Part shown: one piece after another, positions 60,025 through 64,000 of the stretch
Position numbering within the stretch: the stretch's first letter is position 1
How the letters are laid out: every line of letters begins with the position of its first letter
Assembly (NCBI GenBank): GCA_032654645.1
Contig: JAULAW010000013.1
Span: 124,001 to 188,000, forward strand
Source of the DNA: CAITJF01 sp032654645
Lineage (GTDB): Bacteria > Pseudomonadota > Gammaproteobacteria > Burkholderiales > Gallionellaceae
Reading direction: 5' to 3'
DNA length: 64,000 bases
Notes under the pieces: generated by a model
What the model was told of the DNA's origin: nothing
Databases searched by the model: none
The model's input: only the letters and a program-made list of their open reading frames with translations
Program-made: the position numbers and the translations under genes

Positions 60025-61419
60025 TCAACTTTCTAAACTCTCGGAAATTCTTGGGTTAAACCAGGCCAGCTTTTCCCTGAGCGTGACGACCCCGCCGACA
60101 ATAATCAAAGTTGGGGCTTGTGGTTTTTCAACCTGTGCGATTCCGGGCAGCGTCGCTAATGTGCCGGTGATGACGCGCTGATTTTGCGTGGTTCCTTGTT
60201 GCACGATGGCAACCGGGGTGCTGCCTGGCAGCCCATGCGCGATAAGTTCTGAGCAAATTATTTCGAGGCCATGCAAACCCATATAAACCACGATGGTCTG
60301 GTTTGGGCGGGCCAATGCGCCCCAATCGAGATTCATGCTGCCGTCTTTCAAATGCCCGGTCACGAATATGCAGGATTGCGCATGGTCGCGGTGTGTCAGC
60401 GGAATACCGGCGTAGGCGGAAACACCCGATGCTGCGGTGATGCCGGGCACGACCTGGAACAGGATGCCGTGCTCGGAAAGGGTTTCGATTTCTTCGCCGC
60501 CGCGTCCAAAAATGAACGGGTCACCGCCTTTGAGGCGCAACACGCGCTTGTTTTCTTTAGCAAGCCTCACCAGTAATTCATTGATTTCTTCCTGCGGCAT
60601 GGTGTGGTCATCACGCTTTTTACCGACATAAATTCGCGTCGCATCACGCCGCGTCATTTCGAGCACCGGCTTGGATACCAGATTGTCATAAACCACCACG
60701 TCAGCTTTTTGCATCAAGCGCAAGGCGCGGAACGTGAGCAAATCCGGATCACCGGGGCCCGCGCCGACCAGATACACCTCACCGCGCTGGATGTTGTTCT
60801 CTTTCGCCAGCATCTGCTGCAGCATTACCTCTGCACTGCTTTCATCGCCGGTCAGCACCTTCTCGGCGACCACGCCCTCCAGCACGTTCTCCCAGAAAAT
60901 GCGGCGTTTCGCCGGATTGGTGACGTGTTTTTTAACACGATCACGGAAGCGCTCCGCGAACGCGGCGAGGCGGCTATAGCCCTGCGGAATCAAAGCTTCC
61001 AATTTGCCGCGCAACATTCGTGTCAGCACCGGTGATGCGCCGCCGCTGGAGAACGCCACCGTGAGCGGCGAGCGGTCGAGAATGGCGGGCATGATGAAGC
61101 TGCACAGCCCGGGGTCGTCCACTACATTGACCGGGAGGTTGCGCGCGCGCGCCAACTCGGAGACTTGATGATTGACGTTGCGATCATTGGTCGCAGCGAT
61201 GGCCAGTGCCACACCATCAAGGTGCTGCGCCTCGAAACGCGCAACGATGCTCTCGACGCGCGGCAGTGCTGCCAGTTCAGCACCGATGGCGGGAGCAACC
61301 ACGCGCACTTTCGCTCCCGCATCAAGCAGCACGCCCGCCTTGCGCCTTGCTACTTCGCCGCCGCCCACCAAAAGGCACAGCTTACCTTTGAGGTTCAGGA
61401 AGATCGGCAGGTAGTCCAT
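60025..61419 (-). CDS. cysG: siroheme synthase (CysG-type: dehydrogenase/ferrochelatase plus uroporphyrinogen methyltransferase)
   Basis: A 464-residue trifunctional enzyme making siroheme from uroporphyrinogen III. The N-terminal half is precorrin-2 dehydrogenase/ferrochelatase (LLVGGGEVARRKAGVLLDAGAKV; SSGGASPVLTRMLR). The C-terminal half is SAM uroporphyrinogen III methyltransferase (YLVGAGPGDPDLLTFRALRLMQKADVVVYD, LRLKGGDPFIFGRGGEE, VPGITAASGVSAYAGIPLTHRDHA). It starts one base after the DUF4202 stop and lies in the dsrP-dsrN-DUF4202 unit, so it probably supplies siroheme to DsrAB. Confidence 0.97.
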   Translation of the reverse strand: MDYLPIFLNLKGKLCLLVGGGEVARRKAGVLLDAGAKVRVVAPAIGAELAALPRVESIVARFEAQHLDGVALAIAATNDRNVNHQVSELARARNLPVNVVDDPGLCSFIMPAILDRSPLTVAFSSGGASPVLTRMLRGKLEALIPQGYSRLAAFAERFRDRVKKHVTNPAKRRIFWENVLEGVVAEKVLTGDESSAEVMLQQMLAKENNIQRGEVYLVGAGPGDPDLLTFRALRLMQKADVVVYDNLVSKPVLEMTRRDATRIYVGKKRDDHTMPQEEINELLVRLAKENKRVLRLKGGDPFIFGRGGEEIETLSEHGILFQVVPGITAASGVSAYAGIPLTHRDHAQSCIFVTGHLKDGSMNLDWGALARPNQTIVVYMGLHGLEIICSELIAHGLPGSTPVAIVQQGTTQNQRVITGTLATLPGIAQVEKPQAPTLIIVGGVVTLREKLAWFNPRISESLES

Positions 61420-61420
61420 G

Positions 61421-62020
61421 CTATTGAACGGCTTTCAGGATCAGCGGCACCAGCGCTTCCGGCAGCTTGATCTTGCCGGCAAGAGCAAATTTTTGCGCGC
61501 GCAGAGACATCTTCTGCCAGGTCTTGCGGATGATCTGTATCCATTTTGCTTCGTCATATTCAGGATGCTTCGCGGCAAACCCGGCCATGTAATACTCGAT
61601 GAACAACAGGTCGGCCACGTCTTCCATCAATTGCGTCTCCGGATTAATCTTTAGTCCCCTCTTGCTGATGATGGTTTTGACGCCCTCGATCATCGCATCG
61701 TCATAACCCACTTCCTGCATGATGCGCCCGGCAGTCTTGGCTTGGAACTTGTACAGCCCGGTACGCCACTGCAGGTAACCTTGTCTATCCATGGGGTAGT
61801 CGCTGCGCGGGATCTTCCAGCGCTGGATGTGCTGGGCGCGAACCGCAAGCCTGACCGCCTCCGATGCATCGGGGGCGTAGCGTTCCTGCATCTCGGTCAT
61901 AAGCCGCGCGTAGAGCAGTTCCTTGGGATATTCCTTGCCGTCCGCCGTGTCCTGGTTCGGGTCTTCTGCATTGGCCTTGTCGAAAGCGGCGATGGCCGCC
62001 TGGTAATGTTCATGCGTCAT
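61421..62020 (-). CDS. DUF4202 protein
   Basis: A 199-residue protein of the DUF4202 family, cytoplasmic, with conserved HIQRWKIPRSDYPMDRQGYLQWR and the helical EYYMAGFAAKHPEYDEAKWIQIIRKTWQKMS. The histidines and aspartates suggest an HD-like metal fold, but function is unknown. Its ATG overlaps the dsrN stop (ATGA), and cysG follows after one base. The tight packing with dsrN and cysG argues for a role linked to sirohaem or to sulfur oxidation. Confidence 0.85.
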   Translation of the reverse strand: MTHEHYQAAIAAFDKANAEDPNQDTADGKEYPKELLYARLMTEMQERYAPDASEAVRLAVRAQHIQRWKIPRSDYPMDRQGYLQWRTGLYKFQAKTAGRIMQEVGYDDAMIEGVKTIISKRGLKINPETQLMEDVADLLFIEYYMAGFAAKHPEYDEAKWIQIIRKTWQKMSLRAQKFALAGKIKLPEALVPLILKAVQ

Positions 62021-63585
62021 ACTGCATGTTCTTTGAAAAGGGTTGATTGCCGCTGTTCCCGGCTTCGCCGGATGAAAGCGACGAATCGGGTTGCCCAATA
62101 GCAACTGCCGATAGTGCGCAGGTGGGTATAGGAGGCCAGCAGGTTGTGCAGGATAAGGCCGTCCCGCTCCCCATCTATGCCATACCCGCGCTCGACGCGG
62201 TACGCAAAGCGGGCGTCAGTAGGGAGATTCTCCAGGCTGGAATAATGAAACTCGTGCGCGAAGATCAAAGGTTGATTTTGCGAGTTTTTGTCTTGCGACA
62301 AAATACCTGCTTGCCCCACTTCTCGTTTGCCTGGCTTCGCCCCCCTCGCTACGCTCTCCCCGCTTGCGGGCTTAGTCGAATGGCTAGTAGTTTCTTCAGA
62401 GGATTGAGGTGAGGGTATTTCCGTCGATTTGTTGGGGCGCGGCCAAGGGTGCGCCTCCTCTTCTTTCAAGCGAACATAGCCGCGACCGATAGGCTTGCCG
62501 TGCATCTTCACGTCGCCTGGGATCGCGCCGACCATTTGATAAACGCGCCCCTGATATTCGATGCCGCGCGACAAGTACATCAACCCGCCGCATTCGGCAT
62601 AGGCTGGCATACCGCCTTCGATGGCCTGCTTGATCTCGCCGCGCAAAGCCGCATTTGCTTCCAGTTCGGCAGCGCTGGTCTCGGGGAAGCCGCCGCCGAT
62701 ATACAGCGCGTCCACTTCCGGCAGGCGTGCATCGCGCAACGCATCGAACGGCACCAGTTCCGCGCCCGCCGCTTCCAGCGCGTCCAGATCGTCGGCGTAA
62801 TAGAAACCGAAGGCGCGGTCGCGCGCAATGCCTATTTTTACTTTCTCGCCGCAAGGCAGCGGGCTCACTTCGGCTTTGTGCGGGACGTGCAGCGGTTCTT
62901 TTTGCGACAGCGCGAGCAACTTCCCCAGATCGACTTGCTCCGCGATGGCATCGCCGATCTGTTTGATCTTTGCCGTGGCAACATGGGATTCATTGCTGGG
63001 CATCAGGCCGAGATGGCGTTCGACAATACTCAGGCGCTCGTCGTGATGGATCGCACCGACCACCGGCACATCGGTGTAGTGCTCGATAACGCTGCGCAGC
63101 TTGGCTTCGTGCCGCGAGCCGCCGAGGTTGTTGAGGATCACTCCGGCGATATTGATATCGCGGTCGAAGGCCTGATAGCCGAGGATCAGCGGCGCGATGC
63201 CGCGCGTCATTCCGCGCGCATCGATCACCAGGAACACCGGCAGGTCGAGCAACTTCGCCAGCGCGGCGTTGCTGTTGCTGCCGTCCAGCGCAAGGCCGTC
63301 GTACAGCCCCTTGTTGCCCTCGACCAGATTCACTTCCGCGCTGTGCCGCGCGAAGGTGGCGATGATGTCGTCGCGCTCCATTAAATATAAATCAAGATTG
63401 CGGCAGGCGCGTCCGGCGGCCCCATTTCCAGAAGCCAAGCTCAGCCACATCGGGTCGATGTAATCAGGGCCTTTCTTGAACGGCTGAACAACGTGTCCGC
63501 GTTGTTTCAACGCGGCACACAGCCCTATGCTGACCATCGTCTTCCCGGAAGATTTGTGCGCGGCAGAAATCAGCATCCGGTTCAT
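62017..63585 (-). CDS. dsrN: DsrN: siro(haem)amide synthase, cobyrinate a,c-diamide synthase-like
   Basis: 522 residues. An N-terminal P-loop dethiobiotin-synthetase-like domain (LISAAHKSSGKTMVSIGLCAALKQRG; KKGPDYIDPMW) is followed by a glutamine amidotransferase domain with C332 (AYAECGGLMYL) and a later His in FAHEFHYS. It resembles CbiA/CobB, but its place after dsrP identifies DsrN, which amidates sirohaem for DsrAB. Residues about 381-438 (KSTEIPSPQSSEETTSHS...) are an in-frame insertion encoded by a palindromic repeat. The start MNRMLIS lies 7 bp after the dsrP stop. Confidence 0.9.
   Translation of the reverse strand: MNRMLISAAHKSSGKTMVSIGLCAALKQRGHVVQPFKKGPDYIDPMWLSLASGNGAAGRACRNLDLYLMERDDIIATFARHSAEVNLVEGNKGLYDGLALDGSNSNAALAKLLDLPVFLVIDARGMTRGIAPLILGYQAFDRDINIAGVILNNLGGSRHEAKLRSVIEHYTDVPVVGAIHHDERLSIVERHLGLMPSNESHVATAKIKQIGDAIAEQVDLGKLLALSQKEPLHVPHKAEVSPLPCGEKVKIGIARDRAFGFYYADDLDALEAAGAELVPFDALRDARLPEVDALYIGGGFPETSAAELEANAALRGEIKQAIEGGMPAYAECGGLMYLSRGIEYQGRVYQMVGAIPGDVKMHGKPIGRGYVRLKEEEAHPWPRPNKSTEIPSPQSSEETTSHSTKPASGESVARGAKPGKREVGQAGILSQDKNSQNQPLIFAHEFHYSSLENLPTDARFAYRVERGYGIDGERDGLILHNLLASYTHLRTIGSCYWATRFVAFIRRSREQRQSTLFKEHAV
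62272..62445. repeat. palindromic repeat inserted in frame in dsrN
   Basis: Bases around 62338-62410 contain CCTCGCTACGCTCTCCCCGCTTGCGGG and TTCAGAGGATTGAGGTGAGGG, the repeat type seen at 40.8 kb. They add about 58 residues between the Gly-Arg-Gly-Tyr strand and the FAHEFHYS motif. Confidence 0.75.
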
Positions 63586-63592
63586 GACGCAG

Positions 63593-64000
63593 TCAACCGG
63601 CAATGTGTGGCTTGTCATGCGGAGCAAAATCAAGCATTCGAACGCAGACAGCGGTAATCAAAAAAGCAATTCCCAAGCCGCCAAAACCCAGCAGGAATTC
63701 CGGCAGCGAAGGGCTGTATTTCCCGATCTGGCCATCGCCGAAACTGCTGCTCGCCGCATAGCCGGGAAATATAGACAGCGGATAAGCCTGCCCGCCGATG
63801 ACGAACACATAGAGCAGCGCAAACCCGCCCAGAACAACCAATAGCGACGCGGCTACCACGCTCCTGGTCTTGCCCAGGCGCGGATGATAGATCAACAGCA
63901 GCGGCAATATATTGCCGATCAGACCATATCCACACCAGAAGAGAATGGGATATACGCCGCCGTCAATCAGGATAAACCGCTCGAATCCGGTTTGATGCGC
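63593..64000 (-). CDS. dsrP: DsrP (NrfD-like membrane subunit of DsrMKJOP), C-terminal part
   Basis: The last 135 codons of a polytopic membrane protein, cut by the window edge. Hydrophobic helices are seen at YPILFWCGYGLIGNILPLLLIY, VVAASLLVVLGGFALLYVFVIGGQ and LGFGGLGIAFLITAVCVRML, with the NrfD-family GGQAYPL...FPGY loop between them. DsrP is the quinone-interacting integral subunit of the DsrMKJOP complex that links DsrC to the membrane. Its place before dsrN matches the dsr order of sulfur oxidisers. The rest of the dsr cluster should lie to the right. Confidence 0.88.
   Translation of the reverse strand, partial: AHQTGFERFILIDGGVYPILFWCGYGLIGNILPLLLIYHPRLGKTRSVVAASLLVVLGGFALLYVFVIGGQAYPLSIFPGYAASSSFGDGQIGKYSPSLPEFLLGFGGLGIAFLITAVCVRMLDFAPHDKPHIAG

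Overview
The window looks like chromosome of a betaproteobacterium of the Nitrosomonadales/Gallionellaceae type (Sideroxydans- or Gallionella-like). That is inference from gene content and order, not from a marker-gene search. The clues are a dsrP-dsrN-DUF4202-siroheme synthase string as in reverse-dsr sulfur oxidisers, pyrophosphate-dependent PFK next to a K+-independent proton-pumping pyrophosphatase, the SHP/DHC/cytochrome b561 operon, and a cinA-recA-recX...alaS order.

Layout. 0-1.2 kb: sdhB-sdhE with no sdhA beside them. 1.5-6.1 kb: a complete DSF quorum-sensing set, rpfF convergent with rpfG-rpfC, linking a cell-density signal to c-di-GMP hydrolysis. 6.4-10.5 kb: three pyrophosphate genes (PPi-PFK, H+-PPase, soluble PPase), then folD. 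11.5-13.1 kb: haem operon SHP-DHC-cytochrome b561. 13.3-15.6 kb: a response regulator and a GGDEF protein. 15.8-18.4 kb: alaS. 18.4-21.3 kb: a YdiJ-like FAD/Fe-S dehydrogenase. 21.3-26.1 kb: a defence block (higBA and an MmeI-like fused restriction-modification enzyme) lying between alaS and recX. 26-30.3 kb: recX, recA, pncC, metZ, pgl. 30.4-32.8 kb: gnd-zwf, divergent from pgl. 33.2-35.6 kb: glgP, with one copy of a 184-190 bp miniature element on each side, one of them inside a group II intron remnant.

36-54 kb is an accessory island: a WYL regulator, orphan antitoxins (Phd, XRE, MqsA), hicAB, RHH/PIN and a broken RelE/XRE pair, a GmrSD-like nuclease, a SAM methyltransferase, a DUF2779 nuclease gene split by an IS110 element, a second identical inverted IS110 copy 8.7 kb away, an IS4-like element with a DUF6788 passenger, and many palindromic repeats. 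An 82 bp direct repeat (about 37.3 and 53.1 kb) brackets most of it. 54.6-57.8 kb carries a Phd/PIN pair and a protein fusing a YbjN domain, an ATPase-dead FtsH-type AAA region and an intact M41 zinc protease. 58-64 kb returns to core metabolism: a membrane cytochrome c, a secreted protein, siroheme synthase, DUF4202, dsrN and the end of dsrP, all leftward, supplying siro(haem)amide to reverse dissimilatory sulfite reductase.

The most unusual signals are: (1) the YbjN/pseudo-AAA/M41 fusion; (2) palindromic repeats that entered genes in frame (several in the restriction enzyme, one in dsrN, an array in DUF2779) and one that seems to supply the start region of recX; (3) paired inverted IS110 elements with long 5' non-coding ends that probably encode bridge RNAs, both sitting in the same repeat type; (4) repeated 5' fragments of the DUF2779 gene at module borders; (5) a DSF system in a probable chemolithotroph. 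No tRNA, rRNA, CRISPR array or integron site was recognised.
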